From Pseudomonas azadiae (GTDB lineage Bacteria > Pseudomonadota > Gammaproteobacteria > Pseudomonadales > Pseudomonadaceae): 64,000 nucleotides of DNA. The DNA is taken from NCBI RefSeq assembly GCF_019145355.1, contig NZ_JAHSTY010000001.1:1674001-1738000 (forward strand), written 5' to 3'. Made by a program: the position numbers and the translations under genes. Positions 32,696 through 40,633 of this stretch are shown here, piece by piece (within the stretch, counting starts at the first letter, position 1; each line of letters starts with the position of its first letter). The notes beneath the pieces were generated by a model that worked only from the letters and a program-made list of their open reading frames with translations, had not been told where the DNA came from and did no database searches.

Positions 32696-34768
32696 ATGAA
32701 TCAGGATCTGTTCCTGCGTCGCCGTAGCAAAGTTCACGTCCCGACGGGCACTGGTGGTGCCACGCGCGCTCAGGTTGCGTCGGCTGTCCGGGAAGTCACG
32801 GCGTTCCGATGCGTGTTGTCAGAGCCTCTGATTGAGCAAATCGGTACGTTGTCAGCGACAGGACTCAAGCACTGGCTGCGCGAAATTGTCGGAGTTCTCC
32901 GGCGGGAAACGGGCGCTCATGTACACCATCGGCCGTTCTATCCTGACTTTCCAGAGCAGGTTCTGAAGGCCTCAGAGGCAGAGTTGTATCTTAACGCCGT
33001 CATGCACTACCTGACGCTTTGGCGTTTACCACCCGCAGAACACTCTCGACCTGCATTGCTGGAAGGCAACGTCATATCCCGTGTTATCGAACCGGGAAGC
33101 GTCTTTGAGTTCGAGTCACTGCTCGCGCCGCTGGTTTCAGCGCGCACCTCGCTCTCCGAAAACGACGCTGCCGATGTCGTCTGGTTTATCCGCGAGTACA
33201 AAAGCGATGTGTTCCGTCTGCTGCCTGAGGTCGTCCCGTTCCGCGAGATCCGTGCACAGGTTGGCGGCGCACTGATCTCGCATGTAGCCGGCGATGCACG
33301 GGTGGATGCGTTCCTTGAGCGAAACGTCGAAACGGCGACTGACGTGCTACGACTCGCGGTCGCGTTGAATGAAGGAGACGTGTCACTGACGTCCACTTCG
33401 ACACGTTTCACCGCGATGAAGCGATCAATACGCCGCCTGCTGTTGCGCCTGCTCGACCAAATACCCAATGCTGTAGAAGATGTGATGCGCCATGCCGAGC
33501 GATGGAAACGCCTGGCTGAGGTACTGCACCCGGGCGACTACGCCGATAAATACCCACAAGCGCTAGCGGCCATCACAGCAGCACGTCGCAACGAAGCGCC
33601 AGCCTCATTTGGGTCACGTGTCGAGACACTGTTTGCCCAGCGTCACATGGCCGCGCTTACGCCCATACTGCAGAGCCGTCCTGGCGAATTCGCAAGGCGG
33701 CTGGATGCGACCCTGCGGCGTGCGGCGCAACCCGAGCCGGTTCTCGACGCGTTCGAGGCGGTTGCGGCACAAGTGTCTTCAGCTGTCCTGCTGCAGTTGC
33801 TGACCCAACTGCGTGCTCCGCGCCCCCTGCCCCTGCGGGCCTTCACCCCGAAAGGCACACTTGCCAAAATTTATGGCATCAAGGATCGACGCGAACCGCT
33901 CGCTTGCGATGTAGTGGCGCGTGCAGCCAGAATCTGCGAGGACGCTCTCGTCACGCGCTTTGCGTCGCTACCGCCACTGGGCCGCTGCTTCATCGATCCA
34001 ACACTACGCGAATACAAGGTGCCGCTGGCGCAACGTGCCTCATCGAAGTCACTACGTACGCTGGTGCGAGGCAGTCGGTTGCCTATGCCTGAGACACGCT
34101 TCATCCGCCTCTTCCTGTGGTGGAAAAACGGTGACGGACGCACAGACATCGACTTGTCCGCAGCATTTTTCGACGCCAACTTCGTGTTCAAGGAAACGGT
34201 CGCTTACTACAACCTTAAGGGTTACGGCGGCTACCACAGCGGCGACATCGTCGACGCGCCCAAAGGGGCTTCGGAGTTCATCGATCTTGACCTTGATGTG
34301 CTCGTCAAGAAAGGTATCCGCTATGTCGTCACGTCTATCAACTCATACACCGAGCAACCGTACTGCGATCTTCCAGAATGCTTCGCGGGCTGGATGGCCC
34401 GCGCCGATGTGGCGTCGGGTGAAGTATTCGAGCCGCGCTCCGTATTCGACCGTATTGATATCGCATCCGACACAGCGATCTGTCTGCCATTCGTGATGGA
34501 TGTGCAGGAACGACGCATGATCTGGGCCGATTTGGGGCTCACTTCATCGGCGCGATGGAACAATGTCCAGAACAACCTCAGTGGGGTATCGTTGATGCTG
34601 CGAGCTTTGGTGCATACACCAAGGCCGGATCTGGAGACCCTGTTCGATTTACATGCTCGCGCACGGGGAGAACGCGTGGCTTCACCGCAGCAGGCACAGG
34701 CGGTGTTTGCGCCTGATCAAGGGGTAACACCGTTCGATACGGATTTGATTCGATCAGGGTTTCTTTGA
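32696..34768 (+). CDS. Uncharacterised protein related to the TerD-associated SCO0854/MXAN_6230 group
   Basis: This 690-residue cytoplasmic protein has a long helical N-terminal part. Its C-terminal segment (about 470-600) reads FLWWKNGDGRTDIDLSAAFF and continues through a GYHSGDI segment, GASEFIDLDLDVLVKKGIRY and SYTEQPYCDLPECFAGWM. That segment resembles the TerD-related region of the MXAN_6230/SCO0854 family, found near tellurite-resistance/stress Ter genes. The RING-like cysteine cluster of some relatives is not evident. The function is unknown. The start at 32696 gives MNQDLFLRRRSKVHVPTGTG with GGGAGA upstream. No ter genes are nearby, so it is an orphan. Confidence 0.6.
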   Translation: MNQDLFLRRRSKVHVPTGTGGATRAQVASAVREVTAFRCVLSEPLIEQIGTLSATGLKHWLREIVGVLRRETGAHVHHRPFYPDFPEQVLKASEAELYLNAVMHYLTLWRLPPAEHSRPALLEGNVISRVIEPGSVFEFESLLAPLVSARTSLSENDAADVVWFIREYKSDVFRLLPEVVPFREIRAQVGGALISHVAGDARVDAFLERNVETATDVLRLAVALNEGDVSLTSTSTRFTAMKRSIRRLLLRLLDQIPNAVEDVMRHAERWKRLAEVLHPGDYADKYPQALAAITAARRNEAPASFGSRVETLFAQRHMAALTPILQSRPGEFARRLDATLRRAAQPEPVLDAFEAVAAQVSSAVLLQLLTQLRAPRPLPLRAFTPKGTLAKIYGIKDRREPLACDVVARAARICEDALVTRFASLPPLGRCFIDPTLREYKVPLAQRASSKSLRTLVRGSRLPMPETRFIRLFLWWKNGDGRTDIDLSAAFFDANFVFKETVAYYNLKGYGGYHSGDIVDAPKGASEFIDLDLDVLVKKGIRYVVTSINSYTEQPYCDLPECFAGWMARADVASGEVFEPRSVFDRIDIASDTAICLPFVMDVQERRMIWADLGLTSSARWNNVQNNLSGVSLMLRALVHTPRPDLETLFDLHARARGERVASPQQAQAVFAPDQGVTPFDTDLIRSGFL

Positions 34769-34845
34769 TAGCAGCCTTTGGCGCTCATTGAACATGGCAG
34801 TTCTTTCTTCCTTCAATGGCGATGCCTCCATTGCCTAGGTCGCAT

Positions 34846-35751
34846 ATGGCGAGCAGATACTCTCCCCGTCGAACACTGACCGGCTTCTATAAAGCCTCGA
34901 TAGTGATGGTCAGCGCGCTTCTCATCGCCTGCCAATCGCCGCGCGAGGCGCTGCAACAACTGGCTGACGAACACGGCCGACAATTGGAGATACTGCCGGG
35001 GCATGCCTTCCCCCTCTTGATCCTTGCGCCGCGCACGGCAGAAAAAATGACGCGCCTGCGTGTCTATCTGGAAGGCGATGGCCATGCATGGGCGACGGCC
35101 ACTCAACCCAGCCTGGATCCGAGCCCGCACAATCTGTTGGTGCCACGGCTGGCGGTCGATGATCCGACGCCGAATGCCTACCTGGCGCGGCCCTGCCAGT
35201 TCGTCATGACCGCAGCCTGTCAACCCTCCCTCTGGACCCATCGACGATTTTCCCAGGAAGTGGTCACCCGCCTCAGCCAGGCGCTGGACCAATTGAAACA
35301 GCGATATGGCAATGAAGAGTTCGAACTGGTGGGGTATTCAGGTGGCGCCGCTCTCGCCTTATTGTTAGCGGCGCAGCGCAATGATGTTACCCAGGTACAA
35401 ACCCTTGCCGGCAATCTCAGCCCACGCCTGTGGGCAACGATGAAAAGATTGTCACCCCTCGACGGTTCACTGGATCCGCTGGACTATCGTGCCCGACTCG
35501 CCTTGTTACCCCAGCGTCATTTCATCACAGAAGCAGACCTGATTATTCCAGCTGGTTTGGCTCAGAGGTACCAACAGGCGCTTGGCTCGCCCCTCTCCCA
35601 ATGCGTTTATGTCCCAGGTGCAAGCCATGACAAGGGCTGGGAAGCAGCATGGAGCCGATGGGTTAAAACGCCACTGGCACGTGAGAATCCTGAGATTAAG
35701 GGTGAGCAGGCCCATTTAAAAACGCCCGAATACCATCCGCCCACGCCATGA
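34846..35751 (+). CDS. Lipoprotein with alpha/beta-hydrolase fold
   Basis: This protein of about 301 residues has a hydrophobic signal ending in the lipobox LIAC, so it is likely anchored in the envelope. The body has the nucleophile elbow GYSGGAALALLLAA and a late His in GASHDKGWEAAW, which together suggest a serine hydrolase. The substrate is unknown; pseudomonads have many such uncharacterised lipoproteins. An ATG at 34816 would add ten residues; the start at 34846 is preferred because TAGGTC precedes it and it gives a basic signal start (MASRYSPRRT). Confidence 0.75.
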   Translation: MASRYSPRRTLTGFYKASIVMVSALLIACQSPREALQQLADEHGRQLEILPGHAFPLLILAPRTAEKMTRLRVYLEGDGHAWATATQPSLDPSPHNLLVPRLAVDDPTPNAYLARPCQFVMTAACQPSLWTHRRFSQEVVTRLSQALDQLKQRYGNEEFELVGYSGGAALALLLAAQRNDVTQVQTLAGNLSPRLWATMKRLSPLDGSLDPLDYRARLALLPQRHFITEADLIIPAGLAQRYQQALGSPLSQCVYVPGASHDKGWEAAWSRWVKTPLARENPEIKGEQAHLKTPEYHPPTP

Positions 35752-36012
35752 ATCCGGGCGCGACCTCAAGGCCTACCCGAAAGTTCCTTTCATTGCTGAA
35801 TCGCCCCTTAAAACCTCAAAAAACGCCCGTAGCGTCGCATTTTTTAGCTTTTTTTCCGGCGTTGATTGTTTTTAGGATGAATTGACCTACAGGCATCGTG
35901 TAAATTTGCACGCGCTTGAATCAGCATTCACTGACAAGCTGGCAGGGAAGCCAAAAAAGACGCTGACGCGTAGGTAGTTCCCTGTCAGTTTCTGCCCTGT
36001 AAGGATACTGCC

Positions 36013-38319
36013 TTGAACATTTCCCACCTGCGCCGCTCGTTGTTGGCCCTGTCCGTCGCAACTGCCACTGCCGCGATCCATGCCGCACCCGCACCCGACC
36101 TCAACTACGACCTGAGCACCGGGGCATACAACAGCTCCGGTGATGTTTTCAATAACGCCACCTTCACCGGGACGTCGCAAAACGCAGATGTAAGGCTGAT
36201 GAACGTGACCCTGGCAGGCAACCTGGTCAACCAGGGCAAAATCAACGTGACGGCTGCGCATCCCACCGCCTTCCCAAGCGGTATCTCCTTGGTCCTCAAT
36301 TCCAACATCGCTGGCGACTTGGTAAATAATGGGGACATTACGGTTAGCGGCAACGCCGTCGTCGGGCTGGACGTGTATCTGGCGACCATCGCGGGTGAAG
36401 TGAACAACAACGGCAACATCACTGTGACTGGCGAAAAAGCCGAAGGCATGCTGTTCACCTCGACCCAGGCGCGCGTCAATAACTCGGGCACTATCACCGC
36501 GCGTGGCATCGACTCTATGGGTATCGATATCGAGAAAGCCCGCTTTACCGGTCAGATGACAGGCGCTCCATCCAAGAGCGATATCAACAACAGCGGGACT
36601 ATCTCCGCCGAAGGCATCGGTATCCGCTTTCGCAGTCTCGACACCGCCGGCGGTTCCAACAGCCTCTCCATCACGCAGACAGGCGGCCTGATCGAAGGCG
36701 GCACGGCAGCCATTTCGGTGGACGACGACAATACCTCCTCTTCGTATTTCTACTGGGAAGGTGGTCAGGTCAAAGGTGACCTGCTGGGCCTGAGTGGCGT
36801 GCTGGTGCGAGGGGACGCGATGTTCGATGGCTCGACCATCCGCGCCGGCTTCGTCGATATCGACGGCGGCCGCCTGACGCTGCTTCGTCCGCAGACGACG
36901 ATTGTGGGCGACCTCGACATGGACAGCGAAACGGCGCGCCTGCGCCTGCTGCTGGACAACAACACACTGCCCAACGCGCCGATCCTGAAAGTCACCGGCA
37001 ATACCTACTTCTCTGCAGGCAGCCAGATCGAACTGCAGGCTCGCTCCGACGACTTCCGCACGTCGGCCCAGGGCACTCGCTACACCCTCATCAACTCCGG
37101 CACGTGGGAAGACCCGCAGAACCTGTCCGTGGTTTCTTCCTCGGCGTTGCTTGAGGTGAAGAACTTCGGCATTGAAGGCCAGGACGTGAAAGCACTGGTT
37201 GCCACCCGCAGTGATGAGGTGATCACGCAAGACCTGCTGGGCGCACGTGGTTCACGCAACGCGGTAAACGCCATCAAGCCGTTCAAAAACACGGTCCTGG
37301 GCCAGATGGACGAAAGCGACCCGGTATTCCAGCGTTTCGCCAACGCCGCCACCAGCGAAGAGCTGGCCAAACTTGCCGAAACCCTGACCCCGGATGTCAG
37401 CCGTGGGGCGATCCACGCCGCCACCAACAGCCAGAACCTGGTCGCAAGCGCCATCAACCGCCGCGCCAGCAAAGCGCGTAGCGGTCTGTCCTCCGGTGAC
37501 GTCCTGGCAGAACAAGGCGTATGGCTGCAAGCGCTGTCCAGCGATGCCAACCAGGACGGCCGCCACGGTATCGACGGCTACGACGCCAATACCAATGGCA
37601 TCGCCGTGGGTGCCGACGGCAAGCTCAACACCGATACCACCGTGGGCCTGGCTTACAGCTACCTGACCAGCGACGTCAAATCCGACCTGGGCAGCAAAAC
37701 CGACGTCAGCGGCCATGCACTGACCCTGTACGGCAACTGGGCCCGCGACAACTTCTTCGTCGACACTTCGCTGATGTATGGCTGGAACGACAACGAGTCC
37801 AAACGCTACATCGCCGGCACCCGTGCCAAGGGCGACTACGACAGTGAGATCTTCGGCGTTAACGCACTGGCAGGCTACACCTTCCAGCTCGACAAGCAGT
37901 GGCTGCTGGAACCACAGGTCGGTGCGCGTTATGCCAACGTCTCGATGGATTCGTACCGTGAAAAAGGCAGCTCAGCCGCCCTCAATGTCGGCAGCCAGCG
38001 CTATGAAATCGGCGAAATGGGCCTGGGCGCGCGTCTGGCGGCGGCTTTTGACGTAGGTGTGGGCAGCCTGGAACCGGAAGCCAAGCTGATGGCCTGGCAC
38101 GACTTCATCGGCGACAAGGCCGGCACCACCTCCACCTTCGTGCTCGGCGGTACCCCGTTCACCACCACCGGCGCGACGCCCGCGCGCGACAGCTACGAGC
38201 TGGGCCTGGGCGCGAACTACCGCGTGGGCGCATGGACCGTGGGAGGCACGTACAACTACCTGACCAGCAGTGGTTTCGACGCCGACACCTTCAGTGCAAA
38301 CGTGCGTTACGACTTCTGA
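36013..38319 (+). CDS. Type Va autotransporter with beta-barrel translocator
   Basis: This 768-residue secreted protein has a signal peptide (about 1-25, ending AAIHAA). The passenger (about 30-480) is built of repeated beta-helix rungs with Asn-Asn-Gly turns (VNNNGNITVTGEKAEGM, VNNSGTITARGI, INNSGTISAEGI). A C-terminal autotransporter barrel (about 500-768) ends in VRYDF. No catalytic motif is seen in the passenger, so an adhesin or surface role is likely. It starts with TTG at 36013, preceded by AAGGAT. The 260 bases upstream are AT-rich and probably hold its promoter. It is convergent with the original guaA end, now separated from it by the mobile element. Confidence 0.9.
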   Translation: MNISHLRRSLLALSVATATAAIHAAPAPDLNYDLSTGAYNSSGDVFNNATFTGTSQNADVRLMNVTLAGNLVNQGKINVTAAHPTAFPSGISLVLNSNIAGDLVNNGDITVSGNAVVGLDVYLATIAGEVNNNGNITVTGEKAEGMLFTSTQARVNNSGTITARGIDSMGIDIEKARFTGQMTGAPSKSDINNSGTISAEGIGIRFRSLDTAGGSNSLSITQTGGLIEGGTAAISVDDDNTSSSYFYWEGGQVKGDLLGLSGVLVRGDAMFDGSTIRAGFVDIDGGRLTLLRPQTTIVGDLDMDSETARLRLLLDNNTLPNAPILKVTGNTYFSAGSQIELQARSDDFRTSAQGTRYTLINSGTWEDPQNLSVVSSSALLEVKNFGIEGQDVKALVATRSDEVITQDLLGARGSRNAVNAIKPFKNTVLGQMDESDPVFQRFANAATSEELAKLAETLTPDVSRGAIHAATNSQNLVASAINRRASKARSGLSSGDVLAEQGVWLQALSSDANQDGRHGIDGYDANTNGIAVGADGKLNTDTTVGLAYSYLTSDVKSDLGSKTDVSGHALTLYGNWARDNFFVDTSLMYGWNDNESKRYIAGTRAKGDYDSEIFGVNALAGYTFQLDKQWLLEPQVGARYANVSMDSYREKGSSAALNVGSQRYEIGEMGLGARLAAAFDVGVGSLEPEAKLMAWHDFIGDKAGTTSTFVLGGTPFTTTGATPARDSYELGLGANYRVGAWTVGGTYNYLTSSGFDADTFSANVRYDF

Positions 38320-38332
38320 TACGTCTTCGCCA

Positions 38333-38370
38333 AAAACAACAAAACCCGCCAAGGCGGGTTTTGTTGTTTT
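38333..38370. terminator. Perfect 18-base stem terminator after the autotransporter
   Basis: AAAACAACAAAACCCGCC (38333-38350) and its exact inverse (38353-38370), with a two-base loop, end in T-rich sequence on both strands. It lies 13 bases after the autotransporter stop and can work in both directions. Confidence 0.88.
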
Positions 38371-38424
38371 AGGCGGATGGTAAAGCGATCTCTTACCTAT
38401 AAAACAGGTTGTTGAAGACCGACC

Positions 38425-38436
38425 TTACTCCCACTC
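38425..38436. other. Left attachment site (attL), remnant of the original guaA 3' end
   Basis: TTACTCCCACTC, read on the minus strand, is GAG-TGG-GAG-TAA, i.e. Glu-Trp-Glu-stop, the same ending as guaA at 58587. The shared core TCCCACTC is at 38429-38436 and 58591-58598. The sequence to the left (autotransporter and its terminator) is ordinary chromosome; to the right it turns strongly AT-rich. Confidence 0.8.
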
Positions 38437-38743
38437 TATTGTTGATAGTAATATAAACTCCATATTTATCAGTACATTACAAAATAAAAAATAAACAATG
38501 CCATGATTAATACCATATTACGAACTAAAGGCGCGTCGGCGCTCTCTTTTACCGTTCAACGATTCGCCACGACTACAAGCGGACGTTGGAAGTATTGCCG
38601 GGCCTGGGGCATCTCTGCCGTTCCCTCGCGCCTTATCGAACGGCAGATCTGCCCAGCAGCGGACATTTGGCATCACCCCGAACGGAGACGCGGAACGATC
38701 ACCCCTCGATAGCCTTCTGACAGGATGGTAGGCCGGTATCCGG
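38437..38743. other. Left end of the element, no gene recognised
   Basis: The first 80 bases are very AT-rich (many TAATA/AAATAAAA runs); the rest is GC-rich, with no frame that looks coded. Short frames here (for example 38503-38712 plus) give low-quality Arg/Ser-rich peptides without a ribosome site. It holds the 3' flank of the helicase gene and the left integrase-binding region. Confidence 0.5.
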
Positions 38744-40633
38744 CTAGGGCCCGTCGAGATTGATGACGTCCTGAGCGGGGAAGAGACGCGACGCGACAAT
38801 GGCGGCATGAGCCTGCGCAGGATTATCCGCAAAAAACACGACACCAAGATCTTTGCCGGCTCTGGAACAGCAGACATACAGAAGGCGACGGGTGCGCATA
38901 ATCGTCGTTTCCTTGCCGTCCCGAATGTTCTGCTCGTCCGTGTCGGAGAGAGGCGTTATGCCGAAATACTTCCCGTAATTGAACTGGTTATGGCGACCTT
39001 CTTCGTCATCGAGGATCGCGAGAACTCGGCTGAACTCCGTGCCCTTTACCCCCTGATGCGTCTTGAACGGCGACTGCTCCTCGATGTAGCGACGATAGCC
39101 CCATAGTTGCCGGATCGGCGTGTGAAGGAGCTTCACCAAAGCGGCATGGTCACCGCTCTCGGCCGATGGCGCCTCAGCATCGTATTCGGCCATAGCCGCA
39201 AGGAGGCGATCATCCAGCTTAAACATGCCTCCGTCCCGCAGGTGCTCGAACGCAGCGAATACAGGAGTTGCTGAAGACTCTCCGCAGATCTGCGCGAGCG
39301 CCTTCACCCGAGTGTCCATATCCTTCAAAATGCCGGGCACAGCGTTCGTCTGCATGTACTCGCGCTGCAAAAAAGGCGCATAGCGACGCAGAAGGCTCAT
39401 AACCTCGAATTGATCGTTATCGACATTGGCCAGCATCAAGGGGACCAGCAGCTTCAATAAAGGGATGACGGACCAATGTGTACCGTCATCGAAACCGTCT
39501 TTGAGACCGTCAGACGTTTTGTCGTGGAAGGCTTTGTAAAGGGAGCCGAAGCCAAGACGGTTGGCTGCCATCCGGTGGGCAATCACCAAGACCTTTACGT
39601 CTGCGTCAGCTTCATCGCTAAGCCAAAGGGCATCGTTGTTGTGATGGGCCAGCCACTGTCGCGCTTCGCCAAGGCTCCGGGTACGGTCCGCCTTGGACAC
39701 CACGAGCAGCTTCGCAGAGCCTTGGACCGGAACGCGTGCGCCTCCGACCTCTTTTGTTTTGCCACCGGTCTGAACAAGACCGTCATCACCCGCGCGGATC
39801 TGGTTGATCACGTCGAGAACAGCGACAGGGCAGCGAAAATTTTCAGGCTTCTCGATAGACGTCCAACCGTCGAGAGGGGCTATGACGCCCGCCCCGGACG
39901 TGTAGATTTTTTGCATCGGATCGCCAATGAACCCGAGGCAGAACTTATTGCCGAGCAAGACTGAGATCGCCTTGAGTGCCGCAACGACATCCGGATCGGT
40001 GTCCTGACTCTCATCGACAAAGATGAACGGGTACTTCTGCCCAACGACCTTGGCGATAACCGGCAGGTCGCGGATCAGCTCGGTCGAAAGTTTGATAACG
40101 TCGTCGTGCCCCAAAATGCCCTTCGGATAGTCGCTCCCGACACCGTAGGTGAAGCGCTTCACATCACCGATCGTGAGCTTTTGAGCTCGATACCGCTCTA
40201 AGTCGGCGTGTTTACGTTCGCGCGTTGGTGCCCGGGTCCTGTTCGTGAAGCCTTCAATCTCAGCTTCAGTATCGGTGATTTTCTTGTCGAGCCGACGTCC
40301 GACCCAGCATGCGATGTCGCTTTGAAACGGCTTCACGGCCGCCCAGAGGAAGCTGTGGATTGTGGACACGTGGAATAACGGGTTGTTGCCGACATCACCC
40401 CAAATCTCTCCGACCGCGACTTCTGTGTAAGTAATGCAGGCGATCTTTTTGGACTGCGCTCGCAGAGCGCGGCCTCTTGTTTTGAGAAGATGATCGAGCG
40501 CTCTGACAATCGAAGTCGTTTTTCCCGACCCTGCACCTGAGACCATCACGAACCCGGTAGACGCATCATCGTCCAGCACGCTCCTCAGTTCGATATCAGC
40601 CGGCGTATCCGGCTTTCCTGCGCGGCTGGTCAT
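38744..40633 (-). CDS. UvrD/Rep-like SF1 helicase of a Gabija-type pair (GajB-like)
   Basis: This 629-residue superfamily 1 helicase has Walker A MVSGAGSGKTTS, motif II FIFVDESQDTD, GDPMQKIY, motif V THQGVKGTEFSRV and motif VI LLYVCCSRAG. Its ATG overlaps the TGA of the upstream OLD-nuclease gene (40630-40633), so the two are made together. This OLD plus UvrD-like pairing is the hallmark of Gabija anti-phage systems and of class 2 OLD nucleases. Longer in-frame starts upstream would only translate the end of the nuclease gene in another frame. It is larger than a typical GajB of about 500 residues. Confidence 0.82.
   Translation of the reverse strand: MTSRAGKPDTPADIELRSVLDDDASTGFVMVSGAGSGKTTSIVRALDHLLKTRGRALRAQSKKIACITYTEVAVGEIWGDVGNNPLFHVSTIHSFLWAAVKPFQSDIACWVGRRLDKKITDTEAEIEGFTNRTRAPTRERKHADLERYRAQKLTIGDVKRFTYGVGSDYPKGILGHDDVIKLSTELIRDLPVIAKVVGQKYPFIFVDESQDTDPDVVAALKAISVLLGNKFCLGFIGDPMQKIYTSGAGVIAPLDGWTSIEKPENFRCPVAVLDVINQIRAGDDGLVQTGGKTKEVGGARVPVQGSAKLLVVSKADRTRSLGEARQWLAHHNNDALWLSDEADADVKVLVIAHRMAANRLGFGSLYKAFHDKTSDGLKDGFDDGTHWSVIPLLKLLVPLMLANVDNDQFEVMSLLRRYAPFLQREYMQTNAVPGILKDMDTRVKALAQICGESSATPVFAAFEHLRDGGMFKLDDRLLAAMAEYDAEAPSAESGDHAALVKLLHTPIRQLWGYRRYIEEQSPFKTHQGVKGTEFSRVLAILDDEEGRHNQFNYGKYFGITPLSDTDEQNIRDGKETTIMRTRRLLYVCCSRAGKDLGVVFFADNPAQAHAAIVASRLFPAQDVINLDGP

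Noticed and set aside
38503..38877. Short frames on both strands at the left end of the element
   Set aside because: No ribosome sites, poor amino acid composition, overlap with the helicase gene end and the att flank.
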